From: DASQEH01 sp038237745
GTDB lineage: Bacteria > Actinomycetota > Actinomycetes > Propionibacteriales > Nocardioidaceae
Assembly: GCA_038237745.1 (NCBI GenBank)
Contig: JBBRYJ010000001.1
Location: forward strand, 558,001 to 622,000
Direction: 5' to 3'
DNA: 64,000 nt
The first letter of the stretch is position 1. Every line of letters begins with the position of its first letter. The notes under the pieces were generated by a model. The model made no database searches. It had not been told where the DNA came from and saw only the letters and a list, made by a program, of their open reading frames with translations. This document shows positions 17,546 to 25,729 of the stretch, one piece after another. Position numbers and translations under genes: made by a program.

Positions 17546-17588
17546 GAGCCGCCTATCGGAATCGAACCGATGACCTTCTCATTACGAG
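17546..17588 (-). repeat. Proximal attachment site (attR-like) inside tRNA-Thr
   Basis: 43 bp identical to 8231-8273, forming the 3' part of the intact tRNA-Thr gene from the anticodon loop to one base past the discriminator. It marks the int-side boundary of the element. Confidence 0.9.
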
Positions 17589-17619
17589 TGAGACGCTCTA
17601 CCGACTGAGCTAAGGCGGC
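17547..17619 (-). tRNA. tRNA-Thr (anticodon CGU)
   Basis: On the minus strand the sequence folds as a standard cloverleaf: acceptor GCCGCCT/AGGCGGC, TA then GCTC D-stem, anticodon stem TCTCA/TGAGA around CTCGTAA (anticodon CGT), T-arm ATCGG-TTCGATT-CCGAT and discriminator T. CCA is not encoded. The gene stays functional after integration because the element supplies the identical 3' half. Confidence 0.95.
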
Positions 17620-17860
17620 GTGGGTCCGGTGCGGCTGCTGGACCGACGGCAGAGGGTACCAAGCCGCGCTTGTGCCTCCCAAATTTCTCTGGCCTCGTTG
17701 GCGACCTCGAGGCTTCAATCGTGTCGTGGGCTGGGCGGAGCGATCTGCGGCGAACGGCGCACCACCGAGCAGGAACGCTCGAGAGGCCGAAGAGGTGCGC
17801 AGCTCGATCGTGTCGTTGCCGGCGCCGACGTAGCTCAAGGCCTGTTTCCTCTCAGCCGGC
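17620..17860. other. tRNA upstream region with an RTX-like remnant
   Basis: This gap lies upstream of the tRNA and downstream of the hydrolase gene. On the minus strand at 17802-17832 it reads YVGAGNDTIEL, an RTX-type nonapeptide, but the surrounding frame has no start or other repeats. It may be chance or a relic. Nothing else is seen. Confidence 0.3.
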
Positions 17861-19570
17861 TCAGCAACGCGTGCCATCCGCAGGCACTGTGCCGTCAGCG
17901 AGATAGGTGTCGATCGCGGAGTCGATGCACACGTTGCCGGAGTTGTAGGCCGTGTGGCCGTCGCCATCCCTGCTGAGCAGAATGCCGGAGTCAAGCTCTT
18001 CGGCGAGCTTCACTGCCTGGGCGTATGGCGTCGCGGGGTCCCGAGTCGTTCCGACGACGACGATGGGCGCAGCACCCTTGGCCGAGAAGTCGGGGACTGG
18101 CTGGATCCTCGGCTCCGGCCAGTTGGAGCAGCCGTAGGAGTACCAGGTCGCTACGGGACCGAACACCGGAGCCACTCGGTCAAACTCCGCAGCGCCGGCT
18201 TCGATGTCAGCGAGAGACTCGTGCTCGGGGTGGTCGAGGCAGCTGACGGCCGACTGCACCTCGATCGAGTTACCGGCGTATGTGCCATCAGGTCGACGAT
18301 GTACATAGAGGTCGGCCAACGCCAGCAGCACGTCTCCCTGACCCTTCAACCCCGCGTCGAGCGCCAGGCTGAGGGTCGGCCAGGCGCTTCGGCTGTAGAG
18401 GGTCACGACCACCCCCAGAAACCCCAGCCCCTCCGTCAGCTGGCGGCCGCTCGACGTCGGAAGTGGACTCGAGTCGAGGCTTGTGAGGAAGGCGATCAGC
18501 TTGGTGCGGGCGGTGTCCACGTCTGTTCCGAGCGGACAGGTACCGGTACCGACGCAGTCACGAAGGTAGGCCGTCAACGCCGTCTCGAAGCCGACCGCCT
18601 GGTCGATGTACGTTCGATGAGGGCTGGCGAGCGGGTCGACCGCCCCATCGAGAACCATCCTCCCCACGAACTGCGGGAACAGCGCTGCATAGACGGCGCC
18701 GATGTAGGTGCCGTAGGACGCCCCGAAGTAGTGCAGGGTCCGGTCGCCGACGACAGATCGCATGACGTCGAGGTCCCGGGCCACCTCGACAGTCGACACG
18801 TGTTGCAGCAGGGGACCGGAGTCGGCCACGCATCCGGCGGTGTAGCGCGCCCAGATGCGTCGCAGCTGGGCCACCTCACGAGGCGTGTCGGGCGACGGGT
18901 CGGACGCGACGAATGCATCGAGGGTGGAGTCGCCGAGGCAGTTGACAGGTGTGCTGGAGCCCACGCCGCGAGGGTCGAAGCCGATGACGTCGTACACGTT
19001 CGTGACGGCCTTGTCGAAGCCGGCGAAGCTCAGATAGTCGATGCCTGACACCCCGGGGCCGCCAGGGTTGATGAACAGCGAGCCCACCTTGTGCGCCTGG
19101 TCGGCCGCCGGGCTGCGCTTCGCCTTGAGAGTGATCGCCGGGCCGTTCGGATCCGCATAGTCGAGCGGGACCCAGAAATCGGCGCACGTGTCACCGCCAC
19201 CGCAGTCGGCCCAGCGGATCTGCTGGTCGTAGAACTGCTGCAGGCCGTCGCCCGGCGGACCGGCGCCGAAGCCGTCGGGTAGCTTGTCCGCCTCACTGTC
19301 AGTGCTTCCGCCCGTCGGGGCAGCCGAATTGCCGGTCTCGGTGTTGGTGCCGGACGACTCGACTGTGGTCGCGCTGCTCGCCGTTGTGGCAGAGTCCGGT
19401 GGCGTCGCGGCAATATTGTCGGAGCTGCACGCCGCCACCAGCGCCGCGCATGCGAATGCCGCCACACACGCCAAAGCTCGACGGCGACTCGGCCAGCGAC
19501 CGCGGCTGTCGCAACGGTGACCCAGCGGTCGGCCCCCGTCATCTGGACCGTCTCCGGACGGGCTACTCAT
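17861..19570 (-). CDS. Exported alpha/beta hydrolase lipoprotein, tripeptidyl-aminopeptidase-like
   Basis: 569 residues. A basic N-terminus, hydrophobic segment and lipobox LVAAC-SSD predict a lipoprotein anchored outside the membrane. A Ser/Thr-rich linker (residues ~50-95) leads to the hydrolase: oxyanion loop NPGGPGVSG, nucleophile elbow GASYGTYIG, and a C-terminal TAP-like domain with DPATPYAQA and GDGHTAYNSGN carrying the Asp and His. This is the SlpD/SlpE/Tap family that cleaves short peptides or esters at the cell surface. The ATG at 19570 is preferred to GTG 19579 because GAGAGGTG precedes it. The start overlaps the end of the holB gene, suggesting co-transcription. Confidence 0.85.
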   Translation of the reverse strand: MSSPSGDGPDDGGRPLGHRCDSRGRWPSRRRALACVAAFACAALVAACSSDNIAATPPDSATTASSATTVESSGTNTETGNSAAPTGGSTDSEADKLPDGFGAGPPGDGLQQFYDQQIRWADCGGGDTCADFWVPLDYADPNGPAITLKAKRSPAADQAHKVGSLFINPGGPGVSGIDYLSFAGFDKAVTNVYDVIGFDPRGVGSSTPVNCLGDSTLDAFVASDPSPDTPREVAQLRRIWARYTAGCVADSGPLLQHVSTVEVARDLDVMRSVVGDRTLHYFGASYGTYIGAVYAALFPQFVGRMVLDGAVDPLASPHRTYIDQAVGFETALTAYLRDCVGTGTCPLGTDVDTARTKLIAFLTSLDSSPLPTSSGRQLTEGLGFLGVVVTLYSRSAWPTLSLALDAGLKGQGDVLLALADLYVHRRPDGTYAGNSIEVQSAVSCLDHPEHESLADIEAGAAEFDRVAPVFGPVATWYSYGCSNWPEPRIQPVPDFSAKGAAPIVVVGTTRDPATPYAQAVKLAEELDSGILLSRDGDGHTAYNSGNVCIDSAIDTYLADGTVPADGTRC

Positions 19571-20792
19571 GAGGTGCACCTCTCAACGAGATCATCAGTG
19601 ACTCGAGGGCGAGCACCGGTGACACCTCACCCTCGAGAGCCTCGCGAGCGGCGAAGATGGCATCGAGTCGTCGGGCGGAGACCTCCCCCGTGGTGCCTCG
19701 CGCCATCGTAGCGACGTCCTGCCGCATCTCTTCGTTGATGAGCTCGAGCTGTGAACCGAGCTGGACGGCGACCACATCTCTGTAGAAGGAGGCAAGGTCG
19801 AGCAGCGACCTGTTGATCGAGTCGCGTACGAAGCGGCGGGCACGCTGCTTCTGGTTACGCTCCAGCTCCTTCGAAGCGGCAGCGTGACCGGTGGTCTTGA
19901 CGCCACGCGTACCGGCGCCGTAGGCAAGCCCGAGGTCGGAGGCCTCTCGGGCATCGAGCGACCGGCTGCGCGATTGGGCATCCTCGGTAGCTGCGTCGAC
20001 GATGTTTGCAGCGGCCGTCATGCACGAGCCGAGGTCGCTGAGCTGGCCGGTCAGACGCAGGACGTCACGCCGGTGGTTGCGAGCCGCCTCGTCGAGCGCC
20101 AGTGCCCGTGCCCGCCCGATATGACCCTGTGAGGCGCGCGCCGCGAACATCGCCACCGCGGACGAGACGCCGTCGTGGCTCACCAGGTGTGCCGCCACAT
20201 CGGCGGTCGGCGGGGTACGAAGTACCAGCGACCGGCAGCGCGAACGAATCGTCGGTGCGACGTCCTCGATCGTCGGTGCGCATAGCAACCACACCGTGCG
20301 CGGCGGAGGCTCCTCGATGCTCTTCAGCAGAGCATCGGCGGCCCTCTCGTGCAAGCGGTCGGCGTCTTCGACGATGATCACCTGCCAGCGCCCCCCCGCC
20401 GGTGCCAAGGCCGCCCGCCGGACGGTCTCGCGGGCCACCCCGACTGTGATCACGGACTGCTCGGTGACGACCGGCGTGACGTCGGCGTGCGAGCCGGACA
20501 GCGCCGTGCGACACGACAGGCACTCCCCGCAGCCACCCTGGTGACACAGCAGGGCGGCCGCAAACGCCCGGGCGGCGTTGGACCGCCCGGAACCTGGTGG
20601 ACCGGTGAAGAGCCACGCATGCGTCATCCCCGCCTCGTCGACGCCACTCCCGGCGGCGTCGGCGCGATCCACCGCACCGTCGACACCTTCGACGACAGGG
20701 GCGGCGGCCATGGCGGTGTTCGCGGCTCGAACAGCCGTCTCCAGCCGCTCGACGAGCTCGGCCTGTCCGACCAGGTCACCCCAGACCGTCAT
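19563..20792 (-). CDS. holB: DNA polymerase III subunit delta'
   Basis: 409 residues. The clamp-loader AAA+ fold shows GPPGSGRS (Walker A with the Lys replaced by Arg, as usual in the non-hydrolysing delta' subunit), a zinc-binding CHQGGCGECLSC, VIIVEDADRL and ALLKSIEEPPPRTVW, and SRC as the arginine-finger motif. Delta' works with tau/gamma and delta to load the beta clamp. An extra ~40-residue insertion after residue 25 is unusual. It overlaps the thymidylate kinase fusion gene by four bases, the common tmk-holB arrangement. Confidence 0.93.
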   Translation of the reverse strand: MTVWGDLVGQAELVERLETAVRAANTAMAAAPVVEGVDGAVDRADAAGSGVDEAGMTHAWLFTGPPGSGRSNAARAFAAALLCHQGGCGECLSCRTALSGSHADVTPVVTEQSVITVGVARETVRRAALAPAGGRWQVIIVEDADRLHERAADALLKSIEEPPPRTVWLLCAPTIEDVAPTIRSRCRSLVLRTPPTADVAAHLVSHDGVSSAVAMFAARASQGHIGRARALALDEAARNHRRDVLRLTGQLSDLGSCMTAAANIVDAATEDAQSRSRSLDAREASDLGLAYGAGTRGVKTTGHAAASKELERNQKQRARRFVRDSINRSLLDLASFYRDVVAVQLGSQLELINEEMRQDVATMARGTTGEVSARRLDAIFAAREALEGEVSPVLALESLMISLRGAPHE

Positions 20793-22849
20793 CGGTCGAC
20801 CCCGACCTGGCGATCAGCGAGCTCCAGTCGGGGCCGTAGCCGGTCGCGGATCAGCCGGGCAATCGAGTCTCGGTCTCCTCGGCCGTCGACGATGAGATAG
20901 TGCTGCGGGTCCTCGGCCGCGAGCGCGAGAAAAGACCGCCTGACGCGCTGGTGAAAGGCCACCGGTTCGGCTTCCAGCCGGTCGGGTTGCTGTATTGGCG
21001 CCGAGCCGGGCTGCCGCTCAGGACTGAAACCGCTGTCGGAAGCGCCGGAGCGTCGAAGTCCCAACTCGGGATCGACGTCGAGCAGCACAGTCAGATGAGG
21101 GCGTAGGTCGGCCGTCGCCCACCGCGCGATGCGCTCGACCTCGGCCGGCAGGAGGTCGCGGCCGGCGCCCTGGTAGGCCAGCGTGGAGTCGACGTACCGA
21201 TCGGTGACCACGACCGCGCCTCGGGCGAGCGCGGGGCGGACGACCTTGTCGAGGTGCTCGGCCTTGTCTGCTGCGTAGAGCAGCGCCTCGGCCCGCGGGT
21301 CAAGAGCGCCGGTAAGAGGGTCGAGCAGGATCTGGCGGAGCTTGTGTCCGACGGCGGAGTCTCCCGGCTCGTGGGTGACAACGACCGCGTATCCCTCGGC
21401 CGTCAGCCACTCCTCGAGCAGCCTCGACTGCGTGGACTTCCCGGCCCCTTCACCGCCCTCCAGCGCGACGAAGACGCCTCGGTCGGAAAAGACCCCGCTG
21501 GCTGGCATCAGTGACTTCCTCAGCTCGCTCCTGATCGACGTGCCTGGTGAGTCGTTCATGGAATGGTAGGAGAGCACACCGACAGCCACCATGACGAGGG
21601 CCGAGAAGAACATGGTGATCGACGCCCCGTTGTAGTCGAGGACCGCGTTCCCGTTGAGGCGCCAGCGGTGTCGACCGATGACACCGGCCGTCAGCGGCGC
21701 CAGGGCGAGCACCAGCGCGAGCGCCAGGCGGATGAGGGTCTGCACGAAGGCGAACGTGCGCCCTCGCAGAGAGTCCTCCACCTCCAGCCCGAGCAAGGTA
21801 TAGCCGGTGATCCAGGCAGTCCCGGCGAAGAAGCCGAGAGCAACCGCAAGGAAGGTCACGACAGCGAGGTTGGCGATGACCGCGATCGCGCCGAGGACGA
21901 GACCTGCGCTCACCAGCGCGAACCCGAAGAGTCGGCGGCGGGACATGGCGGCCAGGAAGCGCGGCCCCCGCCACATTCCGAGGGCGAGCCCTCCGAACAC
22001 CGACCCGAACAGCAAACCGTAGCCAGGGTCGCCGCCGCCGAGATCCGCGACGTAGACACGCGCCAGGCCGACCACGACGCCACCCGCCGCGAACGCGCCG
22101 GTGATCCCGATGACCAGGCCCCGAATGAGGGGTGTCCGCGCCACGTACGCCCATCCTTCGGCGATGACCCGCCACATGCTCTGGCGATGTTCGAGGGCGA
22201 TCGCCGGACCGCGCGGGATGTCGTGCAACGAGGCGATCACCAGGCCGGACACGACGAACGACGCAGCGTTGAAGTATAAGGACAGCTTCACCGGGTCGTC
22301 GAACCAGCCGAGGGAGGCGTGGAGGCCCTTCGTGAGCAGCGAGAGAAGGACGAAGAGTCCCGCTGCTGGGAGGGCGGACCCGTAGGTCGTGGCTATCGAG
22401 ACCTGGTTCGCCGCCTCGAGCCTGTCGCGCGGCACCAGGTTCGGCACCGTCGCGTCCTTGGCGGGCAGCCAGACGAGGCTGATCGCCTCGATGAGGATGG
22501 TCGCGACGAACACCCACGTCAGGGTGTGGACGACCGGGATGGTCGCGAATACGACTCCGCGCAGTACGTCGCCCACGACCAACGTGGAGCGCCGGTCGAG
22601 GCGGTCCGCGACATAGCCCGCCAGCGGCCCGAGAACGACCGCCGGTAGCACGCGGAGGAAGAGTACGCCCGCGATCGCGAAGTTCTGCCTCGCGTACGTG
22701 TCCGAGGCGAGCGAGCTCGCCATCGCCGTCAACGCCAGCAGGCCGAGCCAGTCACCGAGGCTGGAGAGCCCCAGGCCGATCCAGAGGCGCCGGAACGACG
22801 TGATCCGCAAGACGCTGCCCGGCGCGCGCGGCAGCGAGACGTCAGCCAC
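20789..22849 (-). CDS. tmk: MFS transporter-thymidylate kinase fusion protein
   Basis: About 686 residues. Residues ~1-430 are a 12-helix major facilitator transporter of the MFS_3/enterobactin-exporter type (for example LGPLAGYVADRLDRRST). Residues ~456-686 are a complete thymidylate kinase: P-loop EGGEGAGKST, THEPGDSAVG, DRYVDSTLAYQGAGRDL and a lid region, giving dTMP to dTDP. The fusion is known in some actinobacteria. I chose GTG 22849, which lies 10 bp after the topA stop with GAGG upstream; an ATG at 22894 inside topA is the alternative. The transporter's substrate is unknown. It is followed directly by holB. Confidence 0.9.
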   Translation of the reverse strand: MADVSLPRAPGSVLRITSFRRLWIGLGLSSLGDWLGLLALTAMASSLASDTYARQNFAIAGVLFLRVLPAVVLGPLAGYVADRLDRRSTLVVGDVLRGVVFATIPVVHTLTWVFVATILIEAISLVWLPAKDATVPNLVPRDRLEAANQVSIATTYGSALPAAGLFVLLSLLTKGLHASLGWFDDPVKLSLYFNAASFVVSGLVIASLHDIPRGPAIALEHRQSMWRVIAEGWAYVARTPLIRGLVIGITGAFAAGGVVVGLARVYVADLGGGDPGYGLLFGSVFGGLALGMWRGPRFLAAMSRRRLFGFALVSAGLVLGAIAVIANLAVVTFLAVALGFFAGTAWITGYTLLGLEVEDSLRGRTFAFVQTLIRLALALVLALAPLTAGVIGRHRWRLNGNAVLDYNGASITMFFSALVMVAVGVLSYHSMNDSPGTSIRSELRKSLMPASGVFSDRGVFVALEGGEGAGKSTQSRLLEEWLTAEGYAVVVTHEPGDSAVGHKLRQILLDPLTGALDPRAEALLYAADKAEHLDKVVRPALARGAVVVTDRYVDSTLAYQGAGRDLLPAEVERIARWATADLRPHLTVLLDVDPELGLRRSGASDSGFSPERQPGSAPIQQPDRLEAEPVAFHQRVRRSFLALAAEDPQHYLIVDGRGDRDSIARLIRDRLRPRLELADRQVGVDR

Positions 22850-22859
22850 CCGGTCGGCC

Positions 22860-25574
22860 TCAGCTCGTCTTCTTGACGGCCGTCTTCGTCGCACCGGCGG
22901 CCGCCGAGGCCGCCTTCTTCGTGGCTGTTGACTTCTTCGTGGCTGCCGACTTCTTTGCCGTGGACTTCTTCGCCGTGGACTTCTTCACCCCGGTGCGCTT
23001 GGGTGCCGGTCCCTTCGCGCGCTTGTCAGCGAGCAGCTCGGCGGCCCGCTCGAGGGTGATCGCCTCGACGGTGTCCTCTTTGCGCAAGGTGGCGTTGAGT
23101 TCGCCGTCGGTGACGTAAGGGCCGAACCGTCCGTCCTTCACCACCACTGCCTTGTCCGACACCGGGTCCTGGCCGAGCTCGCGTAGCGGTCCGGACGACG
23201 CCCGGCCACCGCGCTGCTTCGGCTCGGCGTAGATGGCGAGCGCCTGGTCGAGTGTGATCGAGAGCAGCCGTTCCTCGGAGTCGATCGAGCGCGAGTCGGT
23301 GCCACGCTTTAGGTACGGACCGTATCTGCCGTTGAGCGCGGTGATCTCCTCACCGGAGGCGGGGTCCAACCCGACCAGGCGGGGCAGGGTCAACAGGCGC
23401 AGTGCGTCGTCGAGGGTGACGGTGTCGAGCGACATCGTGTCGAACAGCGACGACGTCTTCGCCTTCGCCCCCTTTGGCGGGTCGTCGCCCAGCGCCTCGG
23501 TCACGTAGGGGCCGTACCTGCCGTTCTTCGCGACGATCGTTCGGCCGGTCTTAGGGTCTGGCCCGAGGATCCGCTCGGCTCCGGCCGGGCTGGCGAGCAG
23601 CTCGTGCGCCTTGTCGAGTGTCAGCTCGTCAGGAGGCAGGTCGTCGGGCACGTTCGCCCGGTTGCCTGCCGAGTCCTCGACATACGGGCCGTAGCGTCCC
23701 ACCCGCACGGCCACGGTGTCGTCGAGCCCGAACGTCGACAGCTCACGCGCGTCGATCTCCCCGAGATCGGTGACCAGAGCCTTGAGCCCGGCCTGGTCGC
23801 CGGTCCCGAAGTAGAAGGCGGCCAGCTCAGTCGTCGAGTCGGCCCTTCCGGCCGCAACCTCGTCGAGCACATCCTCCATGGCGGCGGTGAAGTTGTAGTC
23901 GACAAGCCTGCCGAAGTGCCGTTCCAGGAGTCGCACCACCGCGAAGGCAAGCCAGGCGGGGACGAGAGCTGTGCCCTTCTTGTAGACATAGCCACGGTTG
24001 AGGATGGTGCCCATGATCGCTGCGTATGTCGACGGCCGCCCGATCTCGCGCTCCTCGAGCTCCCGGATCAGGGTCGCCTCGGTGTAGCGCGCCGGTGGCC
24101 GGGTCTCGTGTGCCGCGGAGTCGAGAGCCTCCACAGTCACCGCGTCGCCTTCCGCGAGGTCGGGAAGCCGGCTCTCGCGGTCGTCGCGGTCGGCCTCCGG
24201 GTCGTCGGCGCCTTCGACGTACGCCTTCAGGAAGCCGTGGAAGACGATCGTGCGCCCCGTCGCCGAGAACTCGCAGGCCTCGCCACTGGCCGCCGTGGCA
24301 GCGATGCGCACCGACAGCGAGCGGCCCTGGGCGTCCTTCATCTGCGACGCGACCGTCCGCATCCAGATCAGCTCGTACAGCCTGAACTCGTCACCGCTGA
24401 GACCCGTCTGCGCGGGAGTGCGGAACATGTCGCCCGCCGGACGGATGGCTTCGTGAGCCTCTTGGGCGTTCTTCACCTTGCTCGTATACATGCGTGGCTG
24501 TTCCGGGAGGTACTCACCACCGAACAGCTCGGCCACCTGCGCGCGCGCTGCTCTGATCGCCGTATCGGACAGGGTGACCGAGTCCGTACGCATGTAGGTG
24601 ATGTGACCGTTGTCGTACAGCCTCTGAGCCACCTGCATGGTGCGCGCCGACCCGTAGCCGAGCTTCCGAGACGCCTCCTGCTGCAGCGTCGTCGTGCGGA
24701 ACGGCGCGTAGGGCGAGCGGCGGTACGGCTTCGCCTCCACAGATTTGACCGTGAAAGCCTGCTCGCGGAGCCCTTCGGCGAGTGCGACGGCACGTCCCTC
24801 GTCGACATGGACGACGTCAGCACCCTCCTTCAGCTGACCCAACGACGTGAAATCGCGACCCTGAGCCACCCTGCGCCCGTCGACGCTCCACAGCTTGGCC
24901 GCGAAGCTCCGCGGGGTCTTCGCCTCACCTGCGTCGAAGGTCGCTTCGAGGTCCCAGTACGCCGCCTCCCGAAAGGCGATCCGCTCCCGCTCCCGGTCGA
25001 CGACCAGGCGCGTCGCGACCGACTGCACCCGCCCGGCCGACAGGCCACTCATCACCTTCTTCCACAGCACGGGTGAGACCTCGTAGCCGTAGAGCCTGTC
25101 GAGGATGCGGCGTGACTCCTGGGCCTCGACCAGATCGTCGTTGATCGACCGCGGGCTGGCCACGGCTGCTGCGATGGCCTCAGGGGTGATCTCGTGGAAG
25201 ACCATCCGGTGCACCGGCACCTTGGGTTTGAGCTCGTCGAGCAGATGCCAGGCGATGGCTTCGCCCTCACGGTCCTCGTCCGTGGCCAGATAGAGCCCGT
25301 CGGCGTCCTTCAACAGGGCTCTCAGCTTGGCGATCTGCTTCTTCTTGTCGGCCGGGACGACGTACACGGGCGTGAACCCGTCGTCCACGTTGACTCCGAG
25401 CCGTCCCCAGGACTCCTTCTTGTACTTCTCCGGCACCTCGCTGGCGTTGTTGGGCAGGTCGCGGATGTGGCCGATCGAGGACTCCACGACATAGCCGCGG
25501 CCAAGGAAGCCCGAGATCGTGCGCGCCTTGGCAGGCGACTCCACAATCACCAGCTTGTGTCGGGTCTCAGCCAC
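22860..25574 (-). CDS. topA: DNA topoisomerase I
   Basis: 904 residues, type IA. The Toprim domain begins VIVESPAKARTISGFL and continues with TDEDREGEAIAWHL; the catalytic Tyr is in ITYMRTDSVTLSD (about residue 328); a series of C-terminal Topo_C_Rpt units (such as NGRYGPY repeats) replaces the E. coli zinc fingers; and a Lys/Ala/Ser-rich tail of about 45 residues ends the protein. That tail is typical of actinobacterial TopA and gives processivity. It relaxes negative supercoils. The gene is first in a topA-tmk-holB-hydrolase run. Confidence 0.97.
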   Translation of the reverse strand: MAETRHKLVIVESPAKARTISGFLGRGYVVESSIGHIRDLPNNASEVPEKYKKESWGRLGVNVDDGFTPVYVVPADKKKQIAKLRALLKDADGLYLATDEDREGEAIAWHLLDELKPKVPVHRMVFHEITPEAIAAAVASPRSINDDLVEAQESRRILDRLYGYEVSPVLWKKVMSGLSAGRVQSVATRLVVDRERERIAFREAAYWDLEATFDAGEAKTPRSFAAKLWSVDGRRVAQGRDFTSLGQLKEGADVVHVDEGRAVALAEGLREQAFTVKSVEAKPYRRSPYAPFRTTTLQQEASRKLGYGSARTMQVAQRLYDNGHITYMRTDSVTLSDTAIRAARAQVAELFGGEYLPEQPRMYTSKVKNAQEAHEAIRPAGDMFRTPAQTGLSGDEFRLYELIWMRTVASQMKDAQGRSLSVRIAATAASGEACEFSATGRTIVFHGFLKAYVEGADDPEADRDDRESRLPDLAEGDAVTVEALDSAAHETRPPARYTEATLIRELEEREIGRPSTYAAIMGTILNRGYVYKKGTALVPAWLAFAVVRLLERHFGRLVDYNFTAAMEDVLDEVAAGRADSTTELAAFYFGTGDQAGLKALVTDLGEIDARELSTFGLDDTVAVRVGRYGPYVEDSAGNRANVPDDLPPDELTLDKAHELLASPAGAERILGPDPKTGRTIVAKNGRYGPYVTEALGDDPPKGAKAKTSSLFDTMSLDTVTLDDALRLLTLPRLVGLDPASGEEITALNGRYGPYLKRGTDSRSIDSEERLLSITLDQALAIYAEPKQRGGRASSGPLRELGQDPVSDKAVVVKDGRFGPYVTDGELNATLRKEDTVEAITLERAAELLADKRAKGPAPKRTGVKKSTAKKSTAKKSAATKKSTATKKAASAAAGATKTAVKKTS

Positions 25575-25729
25575 TGCGAGATACTCCCCACTCTTCCATT
25601 CGTACGTACGGCGATTGTCCGCAGGACAAAACGGTAGCCTGCTCGCGAAACTAAGCAGGCGAACCGCCCGTCTCGGGTCCGCTCACGGTAACGCAGTCGT
25701 GTCAGCCGGTCACGCACTGTGCCTGACGG

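Larger units (their letters stand above)
8231..17588. mobile_element. Integrated AICE/AIME-like element in tRNA-Thr(CGU)
   Basis: The element is bounded by 43-bp perfect direct repeats (8231-8273 and 17546-17588), both identical to the 3' part of tRNA-Thr(CGU). The intact tRNA remains at the right end, next to the tyrosine integrase, as expected for integration into a tRNA 3' end. Genes repSA, xis and int overlap in that order, the core of pSAM2-type actinomycete integrative elements. No TraB/FtsK-like translocase or KorSA-type regulator is visible, so self-transfer is not supported. Cargo occupies about 8.3-14.5 kb. Distance between repeat starts is 9315 bp. Confidence 0.88.

Noticed and set aside
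21450..22517. 355-codon minus-strand frame in a second phase
   Set aside because: Out-of-frame shadow of the MFS-thymidylate kinase gene, very Arg-rich.
23604..25076. 490-codon plus-strand open frame inside topA
   Set aside because: Antisense shadow of TopA, which has all expected motifs on the minus strand.
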